A DNA stretch of 64,000 nt from Eutreptiella sp. 'Long Island Sound 2002' (GCA_964036045.1 OZ038384.1:52471632-52535631), one strand, 5' to 3'; counted from the first letter of the stretch, positions 10,008 through 21,219 are shown. Made by a program: numbers and translations. Notes: generated by a model not told the origin, from the letters alone.

Positions 10008-12186
10008 TGTTGTTTTGCGTGTGCGGTGTCCTGGGCCACTTGCCTCCTGTTCACCGGTGTGCCCGCGCGGTGTGTTGTGTTGCGTGTGCGGTGTCCTGGG
10101 CCTCCTGGCTCCTGTTCACCGGTGTGCCCGCTCGGTGTGTTTTTTTTTTCCTTTTTTTTGTGTGTGCGCTGTCCTAGGCCTCCTGGCTCCTGTTCACCGC
10201 TGTGCCCGCTCGGTGTGTTGTGTTGGGTGTGCGGTGTCCTGGGCCACTTGGCTCCTGTTCACCGATGTGCCCGCTCGGTGTGTTGTTTTGCGTGTGCGGT
10301 GTCCTGGGCCTCCTGGCTCCTGCTCACCGGTGTGCCCGCTCGGTGTGTTGTGTTGCGTGTGCGGTGTCTTGGGCCACTTGGCTCCTGTTCACCGTTGTGC
10401 CCGCTCGGTGTGTTGTTTTGCGTGTGCGGTGTCCTGGGCCACTTGGCTCCTGTTCACCGGTGTGCCCGCGCGGTGTGTTGTGTTGCGTGTGCGGTGTCCT
10501 GGGCCTCCTGGCTCCTGTTCACCGGTGTGCCCGCTCGGTGTGTTTTTTTCTTTTTGCGTGTGCGGTGTCCTGGGCCTCCTGCCTCATGTTCACCGCTGTG
10601 CCCGCTCGGTGTGTTGTGTTGCGTGTGCGGTGTCCCGGGCCACTTGGCTCCTGTTCACCGGTGTGCCCGCTCGGTGTGTTGTTTTGCGTGTGCGGTGTCC
10701 CGGGCCTCCTGGCTCCTGTTCACCGCTGTGCCCGCTCAGTGTGTTGTGTTGGGTGTGCAGTGTCCTGGGCCACTTGGCTCCTGTTCACCGGTGTGCCCGC
10801 TCGGTGTGTTGTTTCGCGTGTGTGGTGTCCTGGGCCACCTGGCTCCTGTTCACCGGTGTGCCCGCTCGGTGTGTTGTTTTGCGTGTGCGGTGTCCTGGGC
10901 CACTTGGCTCCTGTTCACCGGTGTGCCCGCGCGGTGTGTTGTGTTGCGTGTGCGGTGTCCTGGGCCTCCTGGCTCCTGTTCACCGGTGTGCCCGCTCGGT
11001 GTGTTTTTTTTTTATTTCTTTTGCGTGTGCGGTGTCCTGGGCCTCCTTGCTCCTGTTCACCGCTGTGCCCGCTCGGTGTGTTGTGTTGCGTGTGCGGTGT
11101 CCCGGGCCACTTGGCTCCTGTTCACCGGTGTGCCCGCTCGGTGTGTTGTGTTGCGTGTGCGGTGTCCTGGGCCTCCTGGCTCCTGTTCACCGCTGTGCCC
11201 GCTCGGTGTGTTGTGTTGGGTGTGCGGTGTCCTGGGCCTCCTGGCTCCTGTTCACCGGTGTGCCTGCTCAGTGTGTTGTGTTGGGTGTGCAGTGTCCTGG
11301 GCCACTTGGCTCCTGTTCACCGGTGTGCCCGCTCGGTGTGTTGTTTTGCGTGTGCGGTGTCCTGGGCCACCTGGCTCCTGTTCACCGGTGTGCCCGCTCG
11401 GTGTGTTGTTTTGCGTGTGCGGTGTCCTGGGCCACTTGCCTCCTGTTCACCGGTGTGCCCGCTCGGTGTGTTGTTTTGCGTGTGCGGTGTCCTGGGCTTC
11501 CTGGCTCCTGTTCACCGCTGTGCCCGCTCAGTGTGTTGTGTTGGGTGTGCAGTGTCCTGGGCCACTTGGCTCCTGTTCACCGGTGTGCCCGCTCGGAGTG
11601 TTGTTTCGCGTGTGTGGTGTCCTGGGCCACCTGGCTCCTGTTCACCGGTGTGCCCGCTCGGTGTGTTGTTTTGCGTGTGCGGTGTCCTGGGCCTCCTGGC
11701 TCCTGTTCACCGGTTTGCCCGCGCGGTGTGTTGTGTTGCGTGTGCGGTGTCCTGGGCCTCCTGGCTCCTGTTCACCGGTGTGCCCGCTCGGTGTGTTTTT
11801 TTTTTTATTTCTTTTGCGTGTGCGGTGTCCTGGGCCTCCTTGCTCCTGTTGACCGCTGTGCCCACTCGGTGTGTTGTGTTGCGTGTGCGGTGTCCTGGGC
11901 CTCCTGACTCCTGTTCACCGGTGTGCCCGCTCGGTGTGTTGTGTTGGGTGTGCGGTGTCCCGGGCCTCCTGGCTCCTGTTCACCGGTGTGCCCGCTCGGT
12001 GTGTTGTGTTGCGTGTGCGGTGTCCTGGGCCTCCTGGCCCCTGTTCACCGCTGTGCCCGCTCGGTGTGTTGTGTTGTGTGTGCGGTGTCCTGGGCCACTT
12101 GGCTCCTGTTCACTGGTGTGCCCGCTCGGTGTGTTGTGTTGGGTGTGTGGTGTCCTTGGCCACTTGGCTTCTGTTCACCGGTGTGC
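10008..12186. repeat. 65-bp minisatellite, right part (about 33 units)
   Basis: Continuation of the array at 3025-5140 after Harbinger copy 1. Units with expanded T tracts occur near 10139, 10543, 11005 and 11797. The array ends in the palindromic word gtgtgcacac (12181-12190), after which a related repeat continues on the other strand. Confidence 0.95.
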
Positions 12187-14450
12187 ACACACCAGGCGCG
12201 CACACCCATGACCAAGCACCAGGAGCCCACTGGCACTGCACACACCACACACCAAGCGGGCACACCGGTGAACACGCGCCAAGATGCCACGGACACGGCA
12301 TCCACCACACATCCGGCGCGCACAGCGCTGAACACGCGCCAAGAGGCCAAGCACAATGCCCACACCACACACCAGGCCCGCACATCCGTGAACAAGCGTC
12401 AAGAGGCCAGGGACACCACACACACCACACCCCAAGCGCGCACAGCAGTGAACAACCGCCATGAGGCGAAGAACATGGCATACACAAAACGCCAAGCGCG
12501 CACACCGGTTCACAAGCGTCAAGACGCCACGGACACCGCACACACCACACACCGAGCCCGCGCATTGGTGAACGGGCGCGTAGAGGCCACGGACACAGCA
12601 CAGACCAGACCCCAAGCGCGCAGACTGGTGAACACGCGCCATCAGGCCAAAAGCACCGCACACACAAAACAACAAGCGCGCGCCCCCGTGAACAAGCACC
12701 AAGAGCCCACTGGTACCGCACAAACCACACACCAAGCGCGCACACCAGTGAACACACGCCAAGACGCCACAGACACCGCACCCACCACACATCAAGCGCG
12801 CACACCGGTGAACAAGCGCCAAGAGGCCAAGGACACAGCAGACACCACACACCAAGCCCGCACATCCCTGAACGGGCGCCAAGAGGCAACTGACACTGCA
12901 GCCACCACACACCAAGCGCGCACACCGGTGAACACGCGCCATGAGGCCCAGCACACTGCACACACACAAAACAACAAGCGTGCACACCTGTGAACAAGCA
13001 CCAAGAGCCCACTGGCACCGCACATACCACACAACAACTGGGCACACCGGTGAACACGCGCCAAGATTCCACGGACACGGCACCCACCACACATCAAGCG
13101 CGCACAGCACTGAACACGCGCCAAGGGGCCAAGCACAAGGCCCACACCACGCACCAGGCCCGCACATCGGTGAACAAGCGCCAAGAGGCCAAGAACACCA
13201 CACACACCACACCCCAAGAGCGCACAGCGGTGAACACGCGCCATGAGGCCAAGGCCATGGCACACACAAAACACCAAGCGTGCACACCGGTGAACACGCG
13301 CCAAGAGGCCACGGACACCGCACCCACCACAGATCAAGCGCGCACACCTGTGAACAAGCGCCAAGATGCCACGGACACCCCACACACCACACACCAAGCC
13401 CGCACATCGGTGAACGGGCGCCAAGAGGCCACTGACACCGCACACACCAGACCCCAAGCGCGCACACCGGTGAACGAGCGCCATGAGGCCAAGGACACCG
13501 CCCACACAAAACAACAAGCGCGCACACCCATGAACAAGCACCAAGAGCCCACTGGCACCGCACAAACCACACACCAAGCGCGCACACCGGTGAACACGCG
13601 CCAAGAGGTTACGGACACCGCACCCACCACACATCATGCGCGCACACCAATGAATAAGCGCCAAGAGGCCAAGGACACGGCACTCACCACAAACCAAGCC
13701 CGCACATCCGTGAACGGGCGCCAAGAGGCAACGGACACTGCACACACCAGACCCCAAGCGCGGAGACCGGTGAACACGCGCCATCAGGCCAAGGACACCG
13801 CACATGCAAAACACCAAGCGCGCACACCAGTGAACAAGAGCCAAGAGGGCACGGACACGGCACACACCACACACCAGGCGCGCACAGCAGTGAGCACGCG
13901 CCAAGAGGTCACCGAAACCGCACCCACCACAAACCTGGGGCGCACACCGATGGACACGCGCCATGAGGCCAAGGACACCGCACACATAAAATACCAAGCA
14001 CGCACACCGCTGAAGAAGCGCCAAGGGGCCACTAACACCGCACACACCACACACCGACCGCGCACACCGGCGATCAAGCGCCAATAGGCCGCGGACACCG
14101 CGCCCACCACGAGCCAGATGCGCACACCGATGAACACGCGCCAAGAAGCCACGGACACCGCACACACCACACATCGAACACGCAAACCGGTGCACAAGCG
14201 GCAAGGGGCCAAGGACACCGCACACCCAAAACACCAGTAGCGAACACCGGTGAACACGCGCCAAAGGCCCAAGAACACCGCATACACAATGGTGAACAAG
14301 CACCAAGACGCCAAGGACACCGCACACAAAAAACACCAGGCGCACCCAGCGGTGAAGAAGCACCGCAAGGCCACGGACACCAGACACACAACATCAAAAG
14401 CACGCACACCGGTGAACAAGTGCCAAGGGGCCATAGACACCGCACATACG
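12187..14450. repeat. 60-bp minisatellite, inverted relative to the 65-bp array
   Basis: About 37 units of exactly 60 bp, for example caccaagcgcgcacaccggt, gaacacgcgccaagaggcca, aggacaccgcacacaccaca. Its core gcacaccggtgaac plus ccaagaggcc and aggacaccgc is the reverse complement of the core of the 65-bp array, so the two arrays are head to head. Because 60 is divisible by three, frames stay open for hundreds of codons on both strands (20-residue repeats such as THQARTPVNTRQEATDTAHT). The open frames break at single-base slips, so I treat this as satellite. It runs directly into the 3' end of a tailed retroposon. Confidence 0.95.
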
Positions 14451-15029
14451 TGCGGAACTGGGGCGGCTCAGGGACAGGTAACAACAAACCACACCCCACG
14501 GGTCGGACGCACTGGGGCGACCCAGCCGAACCATCGGGCCAGCAGCAGGGGCGGTACCCCAAGGCCGCTGCTCCGAGCCCCGCCACACTGCATCGGGGAC
14601 CATGGCAAACGTCACGCAGGGGCAATGGAAGCAACCAGTGACAGGCGACCCGGTACACAGTCCAGGAGGGGGTCGCCTGCCCAGCAGCGGGGCCCCGCAA
14701 CTCGAGCTACAGGCAGTTGTACCGTACACTCGCGGGAGCATTACCCCCTATGGTGAGAGATACTCCAGACAGCTGGGCAGCCTTTCAGAGCTGCCACCCA
14801 AAGGAGGGGGCATGTGGTCCGACCCACGAACGCATGTGGGGACACCCTCCCACCTGAAGCACCTGGACCAGTGGCCGCAACACTGCGTTCCCAAGCACCT
14901 GCGGGAGCGTATCAAGGGGCACCCAACCTAGGGCAGTGGGAGGGACAGGACGTCCCCTTGGTAAGGTGTTCGTCTTGCTTTTGTCAAAGGAGGCATCTCC
15001 TGCTCCTGAAGATACCTACCTACCCTACC
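14451..15029 (+). mobile_element. Tailed retroposon copy d, 3' end
   Basis: A GC-rich unique block follows the 60-bp array and ends in a short CTACC-type tail (acctacctaccctacc, 15014-15029). It shares short blocks with copies a and c read in the same sense: CAGGCGACCCGG, CCACCCAAAGGAGGGGGC and GACACCCTCCC. The CA-rich array upstream (12187-14450) fits the CA-rich upstream part of the other copies and probably belongs to the same element. No reverse transcriptase is visible. The 36 bp from 15030 to the family A LTR hold nothing recognisable. Confidence 0.6.
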
Positions 15030-15065
15030 GCAATTGAGATCATAACCCAAGTATATTATGAAGAG

Positions 15066-15768
15066 TAAGAAAAGGTCACTGCCATGTCTTTCTTGGATGG
15101 CTTGATCCAGGCCAAGCCCCCCTTAAAACTCTTTTGTTGATGCTAAGACAAACTTAAGTGTTTTTATCTCTCTTTTGTTGCCTAAAGTACACTTTCTCAA
15201 AGTAACTAGGGTTGTGACCCTAGCCCCCCCATGAGGTTCACCCCTACCACTCAACTGAGCGGAGGTACCTTCCTTCATGGAGGACATACCAAAATAAATC
15301 AGGCATTTCATGCTTGTTGGCCTTGGAGGTTAAGCCTAGTGGTCACCCACCCCAAGACCCCTATACTCAATTGTTTCTACCACTTATTGTGGTCCTACTT
15401 TGTAACTGTTTCTGAATTCAGTTGCTTGGCCAAGTCATTTTCTGTGTGGTCCTGACATCTATGCCCCACATTCCTAACCAGCACCATTACACCCAAAAGA
15501 GTGCACATGAAGTGCCTATTGCTATCTCTGAGGCAAGAGTCAGACCAATTTTCATATAAAATCTTTTGTATTATCCATTTGTGATTGAATCTTTGTGCAT
15601 AAACCTGCTTTGTCTATCTGCAGCCCTTCTGTGTTACACTGGATTCCAAAACCATTCATTGATTCGATCCACATCCTCTTATTGCTCTACTTGCTGCTTT
15701 GGTTTGGGTTTTCAACTACAAAACCTGCAGGACATCATCAAAATATCTAGGGCATAAAGCAAGGACAT
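15066..15768 (+). repeat. 5' LTR of gypsy A (703 bp)
   Basis: Starts near gagtaagaaaaggtcactgc and ends near aaggacat. The 3' copy (30870-31024 plus 41808-42355) and the LTR of A' (46877-47579) give the same 703-bp length under the same boundaries. By eye about seven differences separate the two LTRs of A, about 99% identity, pointing to a fairly recent insertion. Confidence 0.85.
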
Positions 15769-15774
15769 CTTTCC

Positions 15775-15786
15775 GGTAGCAGAGAC
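15775..15786 (+). other. Primer binding site of gypsy A
   Basis: ggtagcagagac lies six bases after the LTR. It resembles the complement of an initiator-methionine tRNA 3' end (tggtagcagagg in element B). In A' the same place reads ggcagcagaggc. Inferred role: priming of minus-strand DNA synthesis. Confidence 0.55.
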
Positions 15787-15855
15787 AGTCCCTTGTGACC
15801 TTTTGAACCGACCCTGAGAAGAAGTGCAGAACAAAAGCTCAACAACAAGTTCATC

Positions 15856-16138
15856 ATGTCCACGCCAAGCGTCAGGACCTGGCCTATCCGAACTGTCCAA
15901 GTACAAATGGGCAGCATGGCCCACCCAATGAGTGAACCACCTTACCGAGCTCCACATCATCTCAGTGGCGCATCTGGGTCCCAAGGAGATCCAGAACGCA
16001 GAAGGGCGGAAGAGAATAAAGGCCTTACCACCGAGGCCTTAGCAGCACACGGTGGAGACAGCTACAGTCACCTCCACAGACGTGTAGCTGCCTCAATATC
16101 AAGATCAAATTGTCCAGCTTCATCCTCAACTGCCATTG
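15856..16138 (+). pseudogene. Gag of gypsy A, N-terminal part cut by Harbinger
   Basis: Starts at ATG 15856 and is open for 94 codons up to the Harbinger insertion. The matching stretch of A' starts at ATG 47669 with similar residues (TWPIR, SEPP, ASGSQ.DPE.RRA), supporting it as the gag start. In the frame that crosses the insertion site, an in-frame TAA appears at 21554 where A' has TAC, so this copy is broken by more than the transposon. Confidence 0.7.
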
Positions 16139-16159
16139 GGGTTTCCCTGTTACGCGTAT

Positions 16160-16407
16160 TCGATACGGCAGGATACGGCAGGATACGGCAGGATACGGCA
16201 GGATACGGCAGGATACGGCAGGATACGGCAGGATACGGCAGGATACGGCAGGATACGGCAGGATACAACAGGATACGGCAGGATACGGCAGGATACGGCA
16301 GGATACGGCAGGATACGCAGGATACGGCAGGATACGGCAGGATACGGCAGGATACGGCAGATACGGCAGGATACGGCAGGATACGGCAGGATACGGCAGG
16401 ATACGAC
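16160..16407. repeat. Left subterminal 10-bp satellite, copy 2
   Basis: About 24 tandem caggatacgg units with a few one-base variants, at the same place as in copy 1 but with a different pattern of variants. Confidence 0.95.
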
Positions 16408-16793
16408 AGGGTCCAAAATATCTGCTTGTTTGCACTACGAAAACAACTATTTTGCGTTCATTCAGCGTTTGGTGGTATTTCATACTGTTCTTGCATGCCT
16501 ATTGTGACTTTCCCGGCTGACAACCCGCTTCATGTACACCAATTATTCGTTTCAAAAAAGAAGAAGATTGCTACCTGCTTCCTGAGCTTCGTGGTTTTTC
16601 ATCCTGTTCCTGCGTGCCCATTGTGCTGTTTCTGTTTAGGTTGACAACCCGCCTTGCTGCACACCAATTCTCGGTTTTGAAAAAGAAAATGATTGCTACG
16701 TGATTGCGTACGAAACACTTCCTGTGCCCCAAAACACAAGATGCACGAGCATAAAAAAAGACAATCACATCATTGCAGCCTGTACTATTATGG

Positions 16794-17597
16794 TTATAGA
16801 CTTTCGGTGTACCTCTGCTCCATGTTATGTAGGTTACAGCAGAAAATGAACAGGCCGGCAAGGAAGTCGTAGTTATACGGGCGCCCGGGAGCCTCATCAC
16901 GGCCGTTCCAGAATCGCCACTTCTTAACATTGCTGAAAACATTCTCCACTAGATGACGGCCTTCATTGATCATCTGGTTGTAATGCACCATGAACCAGGT
17001 CAATCGGCCATCCCCCCCGGCCACACGGCAGAACATGTTGTCCGCAGTGCTGTAGTGACAGTCACCGAGGCGGAAGTCAGGCCGAGTACCATTAAAGTTC
17101 CAGGGAATGGATGCATCCATGTCCGCCGTCATCTCAGCATCGGTGGCACGGGGCGGATACCACCACGAGCAGGCAATGACCTCGCGCCCCCAGTTGATCA
17201 TGGCATTAAACACGAGCGCATGCCCGCGGTAAGTGGGTTTGTCGAACCAGAACAGCTCCCGGTCTACCGGGTGCGAAGGTGACTGGATGGCCACATGCGT
17301 GCTATCGACAATAGCAGACACATGGCGGTGAATTGGATGACTGTGTTGGTGGAATTCCCATCGGCGTTCAAAAGCATCCGTGAACGTATCCCACAGGTGA
17401 GCCCGTTGTGACACGTCACGTAGTACTTGGATACAGTAGTCCCGACCAATTCCCAATGTCCTCGCACATGCAATCTGGCTGTACCCCAATCGCAGGAAAG
17501 AGATTGTAATTACAAACTCCTCTAATGTGAAAATGGAATTTGCCACCAGGAACAGCAGAAATCCCATTCTGTACCCGGTGGCATTCATGAGCGGCAT
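16794..17597 (-). CDS. DDE superfamily transposase (DDE_Tnp_4, Harbinger type), copy 2
   Basis: 267 residues from the first ATG (17595-17597); the frame stays open to 17669 without an ATG, then meets an in-frame TGA. The catalytic triad is intact: D98 in IVDSTHVAI, D179 in LGDCHYS, E218 in LVENVFSNVKKW. It differs from the copy 1 protein at only a handful of positions (for example RLGYSQ for QFGYGQ and RFWNG for QFPNG). Predicted to bind the element ends and cut and paste the DNA in the nucleus. It is divergently arranged with the RING gene, with the triple repeat in between. A spliced N-terminal exon cannot be ruled out. Confidence 0.88.
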   Translation of the reverse strand: MPLMNATGYRMGFLLFLVANSIFTLEEFVITISFLRLGYSQIACARTLGIGRDYCIQVLRDVSQRAHLWDTFTDAFERRWEFHQHSHPIHRHVSAIVDSTHVAIQSPSHPVDRELFWFDKPTYRGHALVFNAMINWGREVIACSWWYPPRATDAEMTADMDASIPWNFNGTRPDFRLGDCHYSTADNMFCRVAGGDGRLTWFMVHYNQMINEGRHLVENVFSNVKKWRFWNGRDEAPGRPYNYDFLAGLFIFCCNLHNMEQRYTESL

Positions 17598-18009
17598 TGC
17601 TGCAAGTGGAGCGCAGTGCGGGGAGTCGCCGCTATCAGAACGATCCACAGAGATCCACGTAAACTTCAAGACTCAAGGACTGAAGAACTTAAATGATTGA
17701 GCAGTGCAGAAACGATATAACAACAGCGAAAAAACATTCTAATAGTGCTAATGTAACTAATGAGTAACATTCTTCTTTCATTGTCTCAGATATGTGCTGT
17801 CTATGAAATCAACAGTGAGGGCAACGAAGCAATCTATGGCTCTTGGCGGGAACAGTGTTTGATGGTCCTCCACTCTTAAGGAGTGTCAGTGAAGCGCTGC
17901 CATCCATGATTCTTGAGAGCCGGGCCAAGTGACGTGAAAGGTGCTGATGGTGCTCCACTCTTAATGAGTCTCAGTGCGGCGGATGACAGCACCGCCAACA
18001 ATGCGACAA

Positions 18010-18200
18010 GGTTCACGATGTGGTACACGCTTCCACCCCTTTGTGCAGGGCGTCCATCATATGAGGCGACGCCGCGACAAGGGTTCACGCTGTGGTACAA
18101 GCTTCCATTCCTGTGTGCAGGGCGTCCAACGTGAGGCGACGCCGCTACAAGAGCTCACGCTGTGGTACACGCTTCCACCCCTCTGTGCAGGGCGTCCAAC
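18010..18200. repeat. Triple 70-bp direct repeat, copy 2
   Basis: Three units as in copy 1, directly before the ATG of the RING gene. The second unit has drifted (gtggtacaagcttccattcc). Confidence 0.8.
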
Positions 18201-20045
18201 ATGAGGCGTGTGCGTGGGCAGAGAACTACGGATTCATTCAAAAGATTGTTGCTTTGCATCTTCAGCCGCACTGGCAGAAACTTCACGCGCATTTGCGAGG
18301 TGCTGCCCAACGAGTACACGCCTCAATGGATAGCGGCGCGCATTGGGCCGCATGGACATGGCAGTTTGCTTGGTGATGATGTTTGGTACGCCGTGTATTG
18401 GGACTACAGTGATCTGCCGTCGGACACCTGGAAACAAACTGCCAGATCACTGTGGCTGGCCATGCTGTCTGAGAGAGGGGTGACGCCCACCACTGCAGAT
18501 CAAATAAAGTTTGATGTCTTTGTCACCAGTTTGCAGGATGCGCCTGCGTGGCGAGAACAAAAGAAATTGGAAAAGGCTGAGCGTGCAAGCCAGAAGGAGG
18601 CGTCTGCCGATGCGCACGCTCTTGGTCTTGGCCCCAGCTCATTGGAGAGGCGGAAGCACACACTGGCCAGCTACCTCATGGGTCCGAATGCAGTGGGCCG
18701 GCAGCCAAGCACAGGGACATGGCGCCCCACCAGTGGTCCTGCACCTCAGCGGCGCTGCAAGGCACCGGGTGGCACATGCTACGCGCCAGTGCCAAAGAAC
18801 TGCAGCAAGGGAATGTGCACACCGCACTGCCTGAGCTTCCAAATTGCCTATGCACAGCGGTTTGCAACTTGTACGCCATGCAAATACAAAAGGTCTGGAG
18901 TTCGACACAGGCACACACCACGTGCCACTGATGCAGCGGAGCTCGCACCTTGGATTGGGGACTGGCAGGGTCATTTGGATGAACCTCGCTGGAGGCACGT
19001 CGCGCAGAATGAGGAGGATGAAAATCAGGACAGTGACACCAGTTCTGTGATTGATGAGAACCCACTTGCTCAGCCGGAGACGTTGACTCAGCCGCAGCCA
19101 TTGACTCAGCCGCAGACGTTCTCAGCACGAGCACCGCGGACACAGGACCTGCCACCAGATCATGCGGAAGAGGAGACCGTTGAGGCCTACCTAGAGAGGC
19201 TGTTGGGTTCAGCTCCGCGGCGCAATTCCTTGCCCAGACGCCCGGGTGACACGCCATCTGAAGATGCTGATTTTGCAGAAGCGCAGACCGCAAATTTGCT
19301 TGATGACTTTCAGCAACCGCCGCCAGCAGAGCGCAGGCCCTCGGCGGATAGCGGCCGGTACATTGTGGAAGCCCCGAAGAAGAACTATCACTGCATTGTG
19401 TGCTATTGCTTTCTGTTGAACACTGCAGTTCTGCCTTGTGGACACACGATCTGCACAGACTGTGCAGGGAGGATCAGCCGGTGCCCACTGGATCGTACTG
19501 TTTTCGTTGCTGCCAACACCCCCAGGAACCGCGCTGTTCAGGATGCTGTGGAAGAATTTCTGCTGTCGGAAGGGGCTCGTACTGCAGGCGCGATACTGGC
19601 AGCAGCAGGAGCTGCAATATTCTCTCTGGGATCCACAACAAGACCACTGACGAATCCGGATGCCATGCGACAGGCCAGATTGCGAGCCTTCATGCACCTG
19701 TTGCCACGGGATCCTCCTGGTGAACTAGCAGCAGATCCTCCTGATGCAGCAGCAGCGTGTCCTGATTCAACATGCTCCCAGATACCAGCGCCAGCAGTGA
19801 TTTCCAGAACGGTGGCTTCGTTGGACTCTGAGCGGTTGCGACAGCGGGAATGGAAGTGCACAACAGTGCAGCGTCGTGTGGAGCGGTCTGAGCAGCCACG
19901 TGCAGCAGCTGGAACATTGGTGCACGTCATGTTCAACGACGGCTGGTACGAGGGCCTGGCCGGTGGCGGTACTGTTGAATTCGGCGATGGAACAAGATTT
20001 CCCTGGAGCCGCATCCGCACCTGGCATGCAGCCAGCGACCACTAA
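18201..20045 (+). CDS. Harbinger second gene: RING-finger protein with Tudor-like C-terminus
   Basis: 614 residues from ATG 18201. The frame is open slightly further upstream without an ATG. Visible parts: N-terminal 100 residues rich in W and aromatic residues with no family I recognise; a charged helix about 115-140 (REQKKLEKAERASQKEA); a cysteine-rich centre about 185-235 with some ten cysteines; an acidic, Q-rich linker (QPETLTQPQPLTQPQ); a RING-type zinc finger 398-431 (CIVC, then CGHTIC, DC, and CPLD with aspartate as the last ligand); and a short Tudor/SH3-like block 571-608 (VHVMFNDGWYEG, VEFGDG). RING proteins are usually E3 ubiquitin ligases, while PIF/Harbinger second genes usually encode Myb-like proteins. 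Function here is inferred: DNA or chromatin binding, or control of the transposase. Confidence 0.75.
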   Translation: MRRVRGQRTTDSFKRLLLCIFSRTGRNFTRICEVLPNEYTPQWIAARIGPHGHGSLLGDDVWYAVYWDYSDLPSDTWKQTARSLWLAMLSERGVTPTTADQIKFDVFVTSLQDAPAWREQKKLEKAERASQKEASADAHALGLGPSSLERRKHTLASYLMGPNAVGRQPSTGTWRPTSGPAPQRRCKAPGGTCYAPVPKNCSKGMCTPHCLSFQIAYAQRFATCTPCKYKRSGVRHRHTPRATDAAELAPWIGDWQGHLDEPRWRHVAQNEEDENQDSDTSSVIDENPLAQPETLTQPQPLTQPQTFSARAPRTQDLPPDHAEEETVEAYLERLLGSAPRRNSLPRRPGDTPSEDADFAEAQTANLLDDFQQPPPAERRPSADSGRYIVEAPKKNYHCIVCYCFLLNTAVLPCGHTICTDCAGRISRCPLDRTVFVAANTPRNRAVQDAVEEFLLSEGARTAGAILAAAGAAIFSLGSTTRPLTNPDAMRQARLRAFMHLLPRDPPGELAADPPDAAAACPDSTCSQIPAPAVISRTVASLDSERLRQREWKCTTVQRRVERSEQPRAAAGTLVHVMFNDGWYEGLAGGGTVEFGDGTRFPWSRIRTWHAASDH

Positions 20046-20429
20046 GGTCAGCTAAGTAAACTGTTTTGGTAATATATTTAATTATTTTTTTTGTTTATCT
20101 GTTTTTTTGTTTGCACAGTGGCATGCACCATAGTGCAGCAGTATAACTATATATTTTTGTATGTCTATAACTTCTTTTATTGTTGATTATTTATATTATC
20201 GCACAGTGGAATACACCACAGTGCAGCTTCTTCAGACACACGCATCGAATGGCCATTCGTCTCTCTGCTCAGTGTAATGTCGCTGTGCCTTCCCAGCTTT
20301 GTGAGTGCGCCAGTCAATGACGGAGGAAAGTAGTTGGCAGTTGGGGTTATGTGTCAAGTCATTTTGTTACCTTTCAGCATAGCAGGGAACAACAAAAAAG
20401 CATGCAGAGGTTCAAAAACCGGACGGTTG

Positions 20430-20672
20430 AACAGTTTCCAAAAAAAGAACACCATATTTTGAAAAAGCATTTATGTTTGTTAGGATACAAGCTGCAGTGG
20501 GTTTGAAAACGTTTCTGGATAGCAAACAATTGGAAATGGATTTTTGTTTGTTAGGATAAAAGCTGCAGTGGGTTGGAAAACGGTTTCGGAAAAAAAATAA
20601 TTGGTAATGCATTTTTGTTTGTTAGGATAAAAGCTGCAGTGGGTTTGAAGACGTTTTCGCAAAGAAACCAAG
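20430..20672. repeat. 72-bp tandem repeat in Harbinger copy 2
   Basis: Three and a part units, matching 8975-9240 in copy 1. The last unit breaks off at cgcaaagaaaccaagtcaca and passes into the CACATCA block. Confidence 0.85.
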
Positions 20673-21082
20673 TCACATCACATCACATCACACCACATCA
20701 CGGCAAATCAAATATGGTCACACACTTCGGATCACATTGAATCACATGACATCACATCACACCACATCACACCACATCACATCAAGTTAAATCAAATATC
20801 ACTGCACCAAATCACATCACATGAAATCGCATGGCAATACATGACATCCCATCACATCATACCACATCACATCACATCACGTCACGTCACGTCACGTCAC
20901 GTCACGTCACGGCACGTCACGTCATGTCACATCACATCGCCTCTCATCACGTCACATCACATCACATCGCATCACGCCACACCAAACCACACCACACGAG
21001 ATCACACTACATCACATGGAATCACGTCATGTCACATTGCATCACATCACATCACATCACGTTGCGAACACCACATCCTATC
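20673..21082. repeat. CACATCA/CACGTCA simple-sequence block, copy 2
   Basis: Same block as at 9241-9640, with about 100 extra bases at the left end. No coding sequence. Confidence 0.9.
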
Positions 21083-21219
21083 AACTTATAAGGCATCACA
21101 TCATATGGCATGAAGAAAGGTCAATTTGCATTGGTTCATACAACGTCGGATCACATTACGTCCGCACACCTGCAAGGCACCGCCTGTTTATGAGACCTTT
21201 ACCAATAACTGAAACTCCA

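Noticed and set aside
3028-12211. Very long Cys-rich reading frames (600-670 codons) across the 65-bp array
   Set aside because: The 65-bp unit lacks stops in all three plus frames, so any frame stays open while rotating through the others. Frames of similar length exist in all three phases and there is no unique domain, start context or flanking coding sequence.
11923-14387. Long 20-residue-repeat proteins on both strands of the 60-bp array
   Set aside because: A 60-bp unit without stops gives open frames on both strands. The frame slips by single bases within the array (for example near 12970), and no frame is favoured.
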